Assembly (NCBI RefSeq): GCF_014302995.1
Contig: NZ_CP060295.1
Location: 1,488,001-1,552,000 of the forward strand
Direction of reading: 5' to 3'
DNA from: Variovorax sp. PAMC26660
GTDB lineage: Bacteria > Pseudomonadota > Gammaproteobacteria > Burkholderiales > Burkholderiaceae_C
Length of the DNA stretch: 64,000 nt
In this document: positions 25,163 through 33,722 of the stretch, one piece after another
How positions within the stretch are numbered: position 1 is the stretch's first letter
How the letters are laid out: every line of letters starts with the position of its first letter
Notes under the pieces: model-generated
Databases searched by the model: none
The model's input: the letters and a program-made list of their open reading frames with translations, nothing else
Told to the model about the DNA's origin: nothing
Position numbers and translations under genes: made by a program

Positions 25163-26137
25163 TCAGCCTTCGAGCGCGTTCCACATCTCGATGTCGCGCT
25201 CCGCCGTCCAGATACGCGGGTTCACATGGCCCGTGGCTTCGTCATAGGCACGGGTCACGTCGAAGGGCATGCAGTGGTCGAAGATCACCCAGTGGCCGTA
25301 GGTCGGGCGCAGCGCGGCCACGGTTTCCTTGTAGATGACGTTGAGCGACTTGCCCAGTGCCACGCCGTTGTTCACCAGCGTGTACACGTCGGAGATGAAG
25401 GCACGCGTGGAGGCGATGGCCTTGCGCACGTCGGCCGCGTTCTCCAGCGCAGCGCCACGGCCGGGCACCAGCTTCTCGAAGCCGAAGCCGGCGAGGCGGT
25501 CGAGCGTGGTGGGCCAGTCGCGGAAATAGCAGTCGCCCGCGTAGGCGGTGCTCTGGTATTCGACCAGGTCGCCGGCAAAGCAGATCTTCTGGTCTTCGAG
25601 GTAGGCGATGGTGTCGCCCTTGGTGTGGCCGCGGCCCACTTGCGCGATCTTCACTTCGAGCTTCTTGCCCAGCCACACGCTCATGGTGCCGTCGAAGGTC
25701 ATGGTGGGCCAGGTCAGGCCCGCCGGCACCGACTCGACATTGCGGAACAGGCGCGGAAAGCGGCCGATCTCGCTGGCCTTGTCCTGCTCGCCGCGCTCGA
25801 CGATCAGGTCGTAGGTGTCGCGGCTGGCAATGATCTGCTCGGCGCCTTCCTTGAAGTAGGCCGACGCGCCCAGCACGCGCACCGCGTGGTAGTGGCTCAG
25901 CAGCACGTACTTGATGGGCAGCGGCGTGACTTCGCGGATGCGGCGGATCACGTCCTGCGCCATCGCGGGCGTGGCCTGCGTGTCGACCACCATCACGGCT
26001 TCGTCGCCGATGAAGATGCCGGTGTTCGGGTCGCCTTCGGCGGTGTAGGCGTAGGCGTTCTCCGAGAGGCGGGTGAACGAGACCTTCTTTTCTTCGAGGT
26101 CGGCCTGGCTGGCAAAGACTTTGGTGGGTGCGGTCAT
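25163..26137 (-). CDS. MBL-fold hydrolase-like protein with incomplete metal site
   Basis: A 324-residue metallo-beta-lactamase-fold protein: GIFIGDEAVMVVDTQATPAM (first beta motif with D), ending site V-P-G-R-G near residue 230, GRGHTKGDTIAYL (third motif His) and CFAGDLVEY (Asp). The key motif H-x-H-x-D-H is reduced to LSHYHAVRVLGA, so the aspartate and the last histidine of the second metal site are absent. At most one metal may bind in the normal way, and the reaction may differ from the hydrolases. It sits between livF and the EamA exporter in the catabolic cluster. A role in opening or hydrolysing an intermediate is likely but unproved. Confidence 0.8.
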   Translation of the reverse strand: MTAPTKVFASQADLEEKKVSFTRLSENAYAYTAEGDPNTGIFIGDEAVMVVDTQATPAMAQDVIRRIREVTPLPIKYVLLSHYHAVRVLGASAYFKEGAEQIIASRDTYDLIVERGEQDKASEIGRFPRLFRNVESVPAGLTWPTMTFDGTMSVWLGKKLEVKIAQVGRGHTKGDTIAYLEDQKICFAGDLVEYQSTAYAGDCYFRDWPTTLDRLAGFGFEKLVPGRGAALENAADVRKAIASTRAFISDVYTLVNNGVALGKSLNVIYKETVAALRPTYGHWVIFDHCMPFDVTRAYDEATGHVNPRIWTAERDIEMWNALEG

Positions 26138-26194
26138 GAGGATTCCTTTGTCTGTTTCAGTGATGAATGAATGGGCGTGAAGGGGCCGGTCCGC

Positions 26195-26905
26195 TCAGTG
26201 CGAGCCGAGGTACGCCGACTTCACCTTGGGGTTGTCGAGCAGCTCGCGGCCCGAGCCTTCGAGCGTGATGCAGCCGGTCTCCAGCACATAGGCGCGGTCG
26301 GCCACGCCCAGCGCCTGCTTGGCCATCTGCTCGACCAGCAGGATCGTGAGACCCGAGCGGCGCAACTGGCGGATGGCGTCGAAGATGTCCTTGATGATGA
26401 GCGGCGCCAGGCCCAGCGAAGGCTCGTCCAGCAGCAGCAGGCGCGGCTCGCTCATCAGCGCACGCGCAATCGCCAGCATCTGCTGCTCGCCGCCAGACAG
26501 CGTGCCCGAGGGCTGGTCCTGGCGTTCCTTCAGACGCGGAAAGCGCGCGAACTCGCGTTCGATGGCGCGCTCCACGAAGGCCTTGTCATTGCGACGCGAA
26601 TAGGCGCCCAGCAACAAGTTCTCGCGCACCGTCTGGTCGGGGAACACGCCGCGGCCTTCGGGCGACAGCGCCACGCCCAGGCCCACGCGCTTGTGTGCGG
26701 GCACGTGCGTGCAGTCCTTGCCGTCGATCAGCACGCGGCCCTCGGTCACGGGCTCCAGCCCGACGATGCTTTTCAGCAGCGTGCTCTTGCCTGCGCCGTT
26801 GGCGCCGATGATGGTGACCACCTCGCCCGCGCGCACTTCCAGGCTCACGCCCTTGACGGCCTCGATGGCGCCGTACGAGACCTTCACCGATTCGATTTTC
26901 AACAT
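26195..26905 (-). CDS. livF: LivF-type ABC transporter ATP-binding protein
   Basis: A 236-residue ATPase of the branched-chain amino acid (HAAT) importer type. Walker A is IGANGAGKSTLLKSIVG, the signature is LSGGEQQMLAIARALMS, Walker B is LLLLDEPSLGLAP, and the switch histidine region is LVEQMAKQAL. The phrase LSPEGRGVFPDQTVRENL is characteristic of LivF. It starts 20 bases after the LivM-LivG fusion ends. It hydrolyses ATP on the inner side of the membrane. The real cargo may be an aromatic or alicyclic acid rather than an amino acid, judging by the neighbouring enzymes (inference). Confidence 0.93.
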   Translation of the reverse strand: MLKIESVKVSYGAIEAVKGVSLEVRAGEVVTIIGANGAGKSTLLKSIVGLEPVTEGRVLIDGKDCTHVPAHKRVGLGVALSPEGRGVFPDQTVRENLLLGAYSRRNDKAFVERAIEREFARFPRLKERQDQPSGTLSGGEQQMLAIARALMSEPRLLLLDEPSLGLAPLIIKDIFDAIRQLRRSGLTILLVEQMAKQALGVADRAYVLETGCITLEGSGRELLDNPKVKSAYLGSH

Positions 26906-26925
26906 GATGGGGTCGGTCTTTCTGC

Positions 26926-28716
26926 TCAGGCGGGCATGGCCGTGGCCAGCACTTCTTCTTCGTCGTCGTCGACGCCCAGGTAGGCCTCGACCACGCGCGG
27001 GTTGGCCTGCACCTCGGCGGGCTTGCCCTCGGCGATCTTGATGCCGTAGTCGAGCACGATCACATGGTCCGAGATCGACATCACAAGGTCCATGTGGTGC
27101 TCCACCATCAGGATCGATACGCCGCACTTGCCGATGCGCAGCAGCAGCTCGCCGAGTTCGGCCGTCTCCTGCGGATTGAGGCCGGCGGCGGGTTCGTCGA
27201 GCAGCAGCAGTTGCGGTTCGGTGGCCAGCGCGCGCGCCAGCTCCACGCGGCGCTGCAGGCCATAGGGCAGGCTGCCCGCGGGCCAGTGCGCGAGGTGGCC
27301 CAGGTCCACCAGGTCGAGCAGTTGCAGTGCACGGTCGCGCGTCGCCTGCTCCTGCCTGCCGGCGGTCGGCCAGGCGAGCAGCGACGACAGGAAGCCATTG
27401 CTCATGCGGCTGTGCCGGCCCAGCATCACGTTGTCGAGCACCGAGAGGTCCGCGAACAACCGCAGGTTCTGAAAGGTGCGGCCCATGCCCAGGCAGCAGA
27501 TGGTGTGGGCCGGTTGGCCCACGATGTTCTGGCCCAGGAAGCGGATCGATCCGGCATCGGGCTCGATCACGCCGGTGAGCATGTTGATCATGGTGCTCTT
27601 GCCCGCGCCGTTCGGCCCGATCAGCGCATGGATGTGGCCGCGCTGCAGGCGGAACGACACGTCCTGCGCCGGCTTCACGCCGCCATACGACTTGGTGACG
27701 CCCTGCACCACCAGCAGCTCGCCTTCGCCGCCGGGGCCTATCTGTCCGGGCACGCCGCTGTCGCCCGTGCCTTCGCCGCGATGGCGCGGCTTCATGAACC
27801 ACTTGTTGAACAGGCCCACCACACCGCCCGGCATGACGTACAGCGCAAACAGCAGCAGGAAGCCGTACAGGAAGTGCTGCGCCGACGGCCAGCGCGCCAG
27901 CAGCGCGTCGGTCAGCGTGAGCAGCACCGCGCCCACCAGCGGGCCGTACATCGAACCCGCGCCGCCGAACAGCACCAGCAGCAGGATGAAGATCGACAGG
28001 TGGAAAGTGATGAAGTCCGAGTTGATGTACTGGTTCTGCTGCGCGACCAGCGCGCCCGCAATGCCGCAGGTGACGGCCGCGACCACGAAGGCCATGACCT
28101 TGGCGCGGTACACGCGCACGCCCACCGACGACGAAGCGATCTCGTCCGCCTGCAGCGACAGCAGCGCGCGGCCGAAGCGGCCACTCAACAGGTTGCGCAG
28201 CAGCAGGTGCAATGCGGCGCACAGCACGATGCCGAGGATGACCCACTGCGTGGTGTCCAGCGGCGCACCCTTCCAGGTGAGCGGGCGGATGCCGTAGATG
28301 CCCTGCGCGCCACCGAACACGTCGGTCCATTCGCCCACGAGCTTCTCGACCACGATGCCGAAGGCCAGCGTGACCATGGCCAGGTACGGGCCCTTCACGC
28401 GCAGCGACGGCAGTGCGATGAGCACGCCGCACAGGCCCGAGATGACGGCGGCCAGTGCGAGCGCGAGCCATGGGTCCATGTCCGTGCGCGAGGTCAGCAG
28501 CGCGACGCCGTAGGCACCGGCCGCGAACAATCCGGCCTGCCCGAGCGATTTCTGTCCCGCATAGCCGACCAGCACGTTCATGCCGGCGGCGCACAGGTAG
28601 TAGACGCACATCATGAAGGCGATGCGCAGGTAGTAGTCGTTGCCGAGCATCGAGACGATGCCGATCAGGACGGCCGCCGCCAGCACCACGCCGGCGGGAT
28701 GGGCGAAGCGCTTCAT
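26926..28716 (-). CDS. Fused LivM permease-LivG ATPase
   Basis: A 596-residue fusion. Residues about 1-310 are the LivM permease (GMNVLVGYAGQKSLGQAGLF, ALPSLRVKGPYLAMVTLAFG, FGGAGSMYGPLVGAVLLTLT), with eight or more membrane helices. A 35-residue hydrophilic Gly-rich linker (GEGTGDSGVPGQIGPGGEGE) leads to the LivG ATPase from about residue 345 (Walker A IGPNGAGKSTMINML, signature LPYGLQRRVELARAL, Walker B LLLLDEPAAGLNP). The C-terminus ends with acidic DDDEEE. Such LivM-LivG fusions are known in Burkholderiales. The start at 28716 (MKRFAHPAG) overlaps the livH stop by 4 bases; an upstream in-frame Met lies inside livH. Confidence 0.93.
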   Translation of the reverse strand: MKRFAHPAGVVLAAAVLIGIVSMLGNDYYLRIAFMMCVYYLCAAGMNVLVGYAGQKSLGQAGLFAAGAYGVALLTSRTDMDPWLALALAAVISGLCGVLIALPSLRVKGPYLAMVTLAFGIVVEKLVGEWTDVFGGAQGIYGIRPLTWKGAPLDTTQWVILGIVLCAALHLLLRNLLSGRFGRALLSLQADEIASSSVGVRVYRAKVMAFVVAAVTCGIAGALVAQQNQYINSDFITFHLSIFILLLVLFGGAGSMYGPLVGAVLLTLTDALLARWPSAQHFLYGFLLLFALYVMPGGVVGLFNKWFMKPRHRGEGTGDSGVPGQIGPGGEGELLVVQGVTKSYGGVKPAQDVSFRLQRGHIHALIGPNGAGKSTMINMLTGVIEPDAGSIRFLGQNIVGQPAHTICCLGMGRTFQNLRLFADLSVLDNVMLGRHSRMSNGFLSSLLAWPTAGRQEQATRDRALQLLDLVDLGHLAHWPAGSLPYGLQRRVELARALATEPQLLLLDEPAAGLNPQETAELGELLLRIGKCGVSILMVEHHMDLVMSISDHVIVLDYGIKIAEGKPAEVQANPRVVEAYLGVDDDEEEVLATAMPA

Positions 28717-29636
28717 ACCTTCTCCACCGTCTTGCGGCCGAACAGGCCGGTGGGCCGGAAGGCCAGCACCAGGATCACGAGTGCGAATACCGCCACCTCG
28801 CGCCACTGCGCCTGCCAGAGATTGACCATCGACTCCAGCACGCCGAGCAAAAAGCCGCCGATCACGCAGCCGCGCGGATTGCTCAGGCCGCCGATCATCG
28901 CGCCCGAGAAGCCCTTGAGCCCCACGGTCAACCCCATGAACAGCGAAGCCTGCGCGATGGGCGCGAGCAGGAAACCCGACAGGCCGGCCAGCGCCGAGCT
29001 GACGACGAAGGCGCCGATCATCATGGCGTTGGTGTTGATGCCCATGAGGCTCGCCACGTTGCCGTTCTGCGCGACCGCGCGCATGGCCTTGCCGACCATG
29101 GTGCGGTTCATCACGCGGTCGAAGCCGAACATCACGACCACGGCCACGCCGAGCGTCAGCAGTTCCTGCGGGCGCACGCCCACACCGAACATGCGGATCA
29201 CCGCATCGCCCACGGGCGCGGGCACCACCACGGGCTTCGGGCCCCAGATGGCCAGGCCCACGCTCTGCAAAATCACGCCGAAGCCCAGCGTGCTCATCAC
29301 CCAGGCCATGCCGGGGCGGCCCGCGAACGGGCGCACGCCCAGTACGTAGAGCAACCAGCCCAGCAGCCCCATCACGCCGAGCGCGGCCACGAGCGCGAAC
29401 ATCTGCGCGCCCGCGCCGGGGATGGCGTCGCCGAAGGTGGTGGAATCGAAGGGCTTGCCCAGCACCAGGAACAGCGCGCTCATGCCGATGAACGCACCGG
29501 CCGAGACGAACTCGCCGTGAGAGAAGTTCAACGTCTTGGTGGTCGTGAACGTGATGCTGAATCCGAGTGCCACCAGCGCATAGGCACCGCCGACGGCGAG
29601 CCCGCTGATGAGCGCCTGCAGGAGGGCTTCAACCAT
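28713..29636 (-). CDS. livH: LivH-type ABC transporter permease
   Basis: A 307-residue inner-membrane permease of the branched-chain amino acid importer type, with about eight membrane helices. Diagnostic blocks are ISGLAVGGAYALVALGFSIT, NFSHGEFVSAGAFIGM and KGFSGAMIGGLSNPRGCVIG, the last being the LivH loop that meets the ATPase. It forms the heterodimeric channel with the LivM half of the next gene. Its stop overlaps the LivMG start by 4 bases, coupling their translation. It lies 72 bases downstream of the binding-protein gene. Confidence 0.94.
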   Translation of the reverse strand: MVEALLQALISGLAVGGAYALVALGFSITFTTTKTLNFSHGEFVSAGAFIGMSALFLVLGKPFDSTTFGDAIPGAGAQMFALVAALGVMGLLGWLLYVLGVRPFAGRPGMAWVMSTLGFGVILQSVGLAIWGPKPVVVPAPVGDAVIRMFGVGVRPQELLTLGVAVVVMFGFDRVMNRTMVGKAMRAVAQNGNVASLMGINTNAMMIGAFVVSSALAGLSGFLLAPIAQASLFMGLTVGLKGFSGAMIGGLSNPRGCVIGGFLLGVLESMVNLWQAQWREVAVFALVILVLAFRPTGLFGRKTVEKV

Positions 29637-29708
29637 GGTGTGTATCTCCGTTGCGAGACGAAGCGGGGCCGCGCGAGGACAGCCCCGCCCCGTCTCTTGG
29701 TTCTCTTG

Positions 29709-30908
29709 TTACTGCTTGAAGTCGGCCGGCTTGAGCGCGCCGATCAGCGCGTCGCTGTAGGGCAGCAGCTTGCCGTCCTTCCAGCGGATCCACACCAGGT
29801 CCTTGGCGGTCAGGGCTTCGTGGTTGGTCTTGCTGAAGGGCTTGTCGTAGGTCTTGAGCACGCCCTGCACCGGCGTCTTCAGGTCTTCCAGCGCGGCACG
29901 CACGGCGGCGCCGTCGGTGCTGTTGGCCTGCTTCATCGCCTGCGCCAGCAGTTGCATCGAGTCGTAGCCATGCAGCGCGAACGAGAACGAGCCCGGCGCC
30001 TTCAGCTTGGTGCCGATGCGGTCGAACAGCTTCTGCTGCGCGGGCGTGCGGGTTTCGCTCACGGTGCGCATGAAGATCGGCTTCTCGGCCAGCGCCTTGC
30101 CTGCCGCGTCGTAGAAGGTGATGTTGTCGGCGGCCCAGGAGGTGAGCGTCAACGGGAAGTAGTTGATCTTCTCCATGCTGCGCACCAGTTGCGCGATGGG
30201 CGTGCCCTGCGCCCACACCACCACGGTGTCGACGTTGGCCGCCTTCATCTTGCTCAGCTGCGAGGTCATGTCGGTGTCGCCGACGCCGAAGCGCTCGGTG
30301 GCCGCGATCTTGATGTCCTGCAGCTTGGCGATGTCTTCCATGTCCTTCAGGCCGCCCTGGCCGTAGCCGGTGGTCTCGGCCATCAGGCCCACGACCTTGG
30401 AGCCGGCGGTGTTCTTCTTCACGTAGGCCATGAGCGCAGCCACTTGCTCGCGGTCGACCATCGAGACGCGGAACATGTAGTTGTCGGCGCCGGGGCTCAT
30501 CGGCTTGGTGATGTCGGTGCCCGAGCCCACGTTGCCCAGCACCGGAATCTTCTTCTGGTTGGCGATGTGCTTCCAGGCCATGGCGTTGCCCGAGTTGGTG
30601 GGGCCGAACACCGCGACCACCTTCTCGTTGTCGATCAGGTCGCTCATGTTCTGGATCGACTTGGGCGGTGCCGACACGTCGTCGCGCGTCACCAGCGCCA
30701 GCTTCTTGCCGAGCACGCCACCGGCGGCGTTGATGTCCGCAATAGCCGCTTCCATGCCGAGCACCGCGGCCTGGCCGCTCTGCGCCGAGGGTGAGGCCGA
30801 GAGGTCGCCGTTGTAGCCGAGCTTGATGTCCTGCGCCGACGCGGTGGCGGCAAAAGCTGCGAACGCGGCGGTCGCGAGCAATGTCTTGTACAGACGGATG
30901 GTTTTCAT
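29709..30908 (-). CDS. LivK-type periplasmic binding protein
   Basis: A 399-residue exported substrate-binding protein. The signal peptide is MKTIRLYKTLLATAAFAAFA followed by ATASAQ/D. The mature protein is a type-I periplasmic binding fold: IKLGYNGDLSASPSAQSGQA, AIADINAAGGVLGKKL, then V-V-A-V-F-G-P-T-N-S-G-N, the ligand-site loop of the LivK/HAAT family. It captures the cargo and hands it to LivH/LivM. LivK proteins in such clusters often bind aromatic or cyclic carboxylates; the SDR and FAD-dehydrogenase genes directly upstream suggest that here, as inference. It is the first transporter gene, and the signal-peptide region begins after a Shine-Dalgarno-like AGGAGACA. Confidence 0.93.
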   Translation of the reverse strand: MKTIRLYKTLLATAAFAAFAATASAQDIKLGYNGDLSASPSAQSGQAAVLGMEAAIADINAAGGVLGKKLALVTRDDVSAPPKSIQNMSDLIDNEKVVAVFGPTNSGNAMAWKHIANQKKIPVLGNVGSGTDITKPMSPGADNYMFRVSMVDREQVAALMAYVKKNTAGSKVVGLMAETTGYGQGGLKDMEDIAKLQDIKIAATERFGVGDTDMTSQLSKMKAANVDTVVVWAQGTPIAQLVRSMEKINYFPLTLTSWAADNITFYDAAGKALAEKPIFMRTVSETRTPAQQKLFDRIGTKLKAPGSFSFALHGYDSMQLLAQAMKQANSTDGAAVRAALEDLKTPVQGVLKTYDKPFSKTNHEALTAKDLVWIRWKDGKLLPYSDALIGALKPADFKQ

Positions 30909-30960
30909 TTTTTGTCTCCTGATGGATGTGACGGACGAGGAAGCGGAAAGGCGAAGGGGC

Positions 30961-31737
30961 TCAGACGGCGAGGAAGCCGCCGTCCACCGGCAGCGTGATG
31001 CCGGTGACGTAGCGCGACATGTCGCTGGCCAGGAAGATCACCGGGCCCACGAGGTCTTCGGTCTGGCCGACGCGGCCCATCGGGATGCGCGTCATGAACG
31101 ATTCGAGGCGGCCCGGGTTGTCGCGCGTGGCGGCGGTCATCGGCGTTTCGATCACGCCCGGTGCGAGCGCATTCACGCGCACGCCAGCCGGTGCCAGCTC
31201 TTGCGCCAGCGACTGCGTAAGCATCTTGATGGCGCCCTTGGAGGGCGAGTAGCCGAGGCTCGCGCCCTGCCCCGCATAGGCGGCAATCGAGGCGATGTTG
31301 ATGATCGAGCCCCGGGTCTGCTTGATCGCGGGGATGAAGGCCAGCGTCGTGTTGAAGGTGCCGTGCACGTTCACGTCGATGGTCTTCTTCCAGTTGGCCG
31401 CCGCGTTGGGGCTGGCGGTGGTCTCGCGAATGATGATGCCGGCGTTGTTGACCAGCAGGTCGATCGTGCCGACCTCTTCGCCGACCTTCGCGGCCAGCGC
31501 ATTGCAGGCCTCGGGTGAGGTGACGTCGAGCAGGAAGGACCAGGCCTGCCCGCCTTCGCCCCGCACCAGTTGCTCGGTCTCGCGCACGGTGGCGTCGTTC
31601 ATGTCGGTCACGACCACGCGGGCGCCGGCTTGCGCCAGGCCGAGTGCGAGCGCGCGGCCGTTGCCCTGGCCGGCGCCGGTGATGAGGGCCAGGCGGCCTT
31701 CGAGCAGGCGCGGCGCGACGTTGGAGGGAAAGGCCAT
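30961..31737 (-). CDS. Short-chain dehydrogenase/reductase
   Basis: A 258-residue NAD(P)-dependent oxidoreductase of the classical SDR type. Motifs: cofactor glycine loop ITGAGQGNGRALALGL (a G-x-x-x-G-N-G form), a V-T-D-M strand end favouring NAD over NADP, LLVNNAGII, catalytic serine in IINIAS, and the Y-x-x-x-K pair in LGYSPSKGAIK. The C-terminal VTGITLPVDGGFLAV is typical. It would oxidise an alcohol to a ketone or the reverse in the pathway encoded by this cluster, probably just before or after the neighbouring dehydrogenase step. Spacing to the next gene is about 50 bases. Confidence 0.93.
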   Translation of the reverse strand: MAFPSNVAPRLLEGRLALITGAGQGNGRALALGLAQAGARVVVTDMNDATVRETEQLVRGEGGQAWSFLLDVTSPEACNALAAKVGEEVGTIDLLVNNAGIIIRETTASPNAAANWKKTIDVNVHGTFNTTLAFIPAIKQTRGSIINIASIAAYAGQGASLGYSPSKGAIKMLTQSLAQELAPAGVRVNALAPGVIETPMTAATRDNPGRLESFMTRIPMGRVGQTEDLVGPVIFLASDMSRYVTGITLPVDGGFLAV

Positions 31738-31774
31738 CGGTGTCTCCTTCTGTGGAATGCGTTGACTGGAAAAC

Positions 31775-33535
31775 TCAGGCCTTGCGGCTCACGGGCACGG
31801 CTTCGCGCTGCTCGACCTTCAGTTGCACCGTTGCCAGGGCCTCTGCCTGCGCGAGCTGCAGGCCCGCCACGTAGCCGAAGGTCAGCGCCGGGCCGAGCGT
31901 GATGCCGGCGCCGGGGTAGTTGCCGCCCATCACGCTGGCCGCGTCGTTGCCGACCGCATAGAGGCCCTGGATCGGCTGGCGGTTGGCATCGAGCACGCGG
32001 GTCTTCTCGTCGGTGACCAGGCCGGCGAAGGTGCCGATGTCGCCGATCACCAGCTTGATGGCGTAGTACGGACCGTTCTCCAGCGGCGCGACGCAGGGGT
32101 TGGGCGTGACGTTGGCGTCGCCCTGGTAGCGGTTGTAGGCCTTGCTGCCTTTGCCGAAGGCGGGGTCGTCGCCGGTGCGTGCGCCCTTGTTGAACTCCTG
32201 CACGGTGGCTTCGAGCGTGGCCGGTGCAATGCCGATTTCTTTCGCCAGCTCGCCGATGCTCGCGCCGCGCTTGAGGTAGCCGCTCTTCAGGTGACGGCCG
32301 ATGGGCAGCGGCGACGGTGCGACACAGCCCAGGCCGTAGTCACGCAGCGCCTTGTGGTCGCACAGCAGCCAGGCCGTGACTTCGAGCTCGCCCTCGCAGG
32401 CCTTGACCATCGCCTGCACGAAGTCGTGGTACGAGTTGCCTTCGTTGGCAAAGCGCTTGCCCTTGGGCGTGACCGCGATCACCCCGGGCTTGGCGCGGTC
32501 GATGAAGTGGGGCATCACGCCCTTGCTGCCATCAGGGCGCGTGGTAACCGAGGCGGGCACCCAGGCCGCCGCATGCGGGATGGTGCCGTCGACGCGGCCA
32601 CCCACAGCTTCGGCCAGGCGCAGGCCGTCGCCGGTGTTGGTCTCGGGCGAAGGCGAGTAGTGCTCCTTGCCGGTGGGCGCATGCGGGAACAATTGCTTGC
32701 GGCGCTCCACGTCGTAGGGAAAGCCGCCGCAGGCGAGCACCACGCCGCGCCTGGCGACGATGCGCAGTGTCTTGCCTTCGTGCTCCACCACCGCGCCGGA
32801 GACGCCGTCGTACTCGACCACGAGCTTCTTCACCGGCGACGACAGCCACACGGGAATGTCCAGGTCCATCGCGGCCTTGGCCAAGCGGCCGGCCAGCGCA
32901 TTGCCGTTGGTCAGCGTCATGCCGCGTCCGTGGCCGAGCACGTCCAGGAAATGCCGGGTCAGCCGCTTGGTGACGTACCAGAACGAGGTCGGCGACTTGA
33001 AGGCGCGCATGAAGTGTTTGATCTCGGGGCCGGAGCCCAACATCATCCCGAACACCGTGAGTTCGGGCAGCGGCGGCGCCAGTTGCTTGACGCGCTTGCC
33101 GAGTTCGCGGCCATCGAACGGGCGCGTGACCATCGAGCGACCGCCCGGCTGGCCGCCGGGTGCTTCGGCGTGGTAGTCGGGAAACACCGCCGGCATGTCG
33201 AACTGCACGCAGGTGTTGCGCGTGAAGAAGTCGATGGCCTTGGGGCCCATGTCCAGGAAGGCGCCGACGCGCGCCGCGTCGAAGTGGGTGGTGGTCTCGT
33301 GCCGCATGTAGGCGAGCGCGGCGCCCTCGGGTTCGTGGATGCCCTGCTCCGTGGCCAGGCGCGTGCCCGGAATCCACAGCCAGCCGCCCGAGCGCGCGGT
33401 GGTGCCGCCAAAGCGCGGCTCCTTGTCGACCACCAGCACCTTCAACCCCTGCGAAGCCGCCGTGATGGCGGTGGACATGCCCGAGGCGCCGCTGCCGACA
33501 ACCAGCACATCGCATTCAAAAGTGTTCTGTTCCAT
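31775..33535 (-). CDS. FAD-binding dehydrogenase, 3-ketosteroid delta-1-dehydrogenase-like
   Basis: A 586-residue flavoprotein of the fumarate reductase/KstD superfamily. The FAD-binding Rossmann start is VLVVGSGASGMSTAITAASQ followed by GLKVLVVDKE. The C-terminal signature MGGNYPGAGITLGPALTFGY carries the Tyr and Gly that position the 3-keto group in KstD-type enzymes. A central capping domain lies between. It probably introduces a double bond next to a ketone in a cyclic or steroid-like substrate. ATG at 33535 was chosen because it gives the usual short lead before the FAD motif and has AGGCAGAG upstream; an upstream Met adds 25 basic residues. It is the first gene of the minus-strand cluster. 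Confidence 0.87.
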   Translation of the reverse strand: MEQNTFECDVLVVGSGASGMSTAITAASQGLKVLVVDKEPRFGGTTARSGGWLWIPGTRLATEQGIHEPEGAALAYMRHETTTHFDAARVGAFLDMGPKAIDFFTRNTCVQFDMPAVFPDYHAEAPGGQPGGRSMVTRPFDGRELGKRVKQLAPPLPELTVFGMMLGSGPEIKHFMRAFKSPTSFWYVTKRLTRHFLDVLGHGRGMTLTNGNALAGRLAKAAMDLDIPVWLSSPVKKLVVEYDGVSGAVVEHEGKTLRIVARRGVVLACGGFPYDVERRKQLFPHAPTGKEHYSPSPETNTGDGLRLAEAVGGRVDGTIPHAAAWVPASVTTRPDGSKGVMPHFIDRAKPGVIAVTPKGKRFANEGNSYHDFVQAMVKACEGELEVTAWLLCDHKALRDYGLGCVAPSPLPIGRHLKSGYLKRGASIGELAKEIGIAPATLEATVQEFNKGARTGDDPAFGKGSKAYNRYQGDANVTPNPCVAPLENGPYYAIKLVIGDIGTFAGLVTDEKTRVLDANRQPIQGLYAVGNDAASVMGGNYPGAGITLGPALTFGYVAGLQLAQAEALATVQLKVEQREAVPVSRKA

Positions 33536-33722
33536 CTCTGCCTGTCTTGCCTCTGTGTGTGTACGACTTAAGTTGCGGCGAAGTTTAGGTAGCGATGTTG
33601 ATATGGTCAAGTCGTTTAGTTACTATCAGATGATCAGTCATCGTCGATTGATCGTGACAATATCAGTAGAAACCCTGATGGCTATACTCGCCCCCACTCT
33701 CAACCCCCACGCCGGGCGCCCC
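33536..33722. promoter_or_regulatory. Divergent promoter region between the catabolic cluster and its IclR gene
   Basis: 187 bases noticeably richer in A/T than the flanking genes, with symmetric TGATCA-containing sequence around 33630-33655 (ATGATCAGTCATC and GATTGATCGTGAC). IclR proteins bind weak palindromes upstream of divergent targets, so this is the natural operator area. No exact binding site or start point can be fixed by eye. Confidence 0.45.

Noticed and set aside
27064-29349. Plus-strand 761-codon open frame opposite the Liv transporter genes
   Set aside because: The minus strand encodes intact ABC motifs; the antisense product has none.
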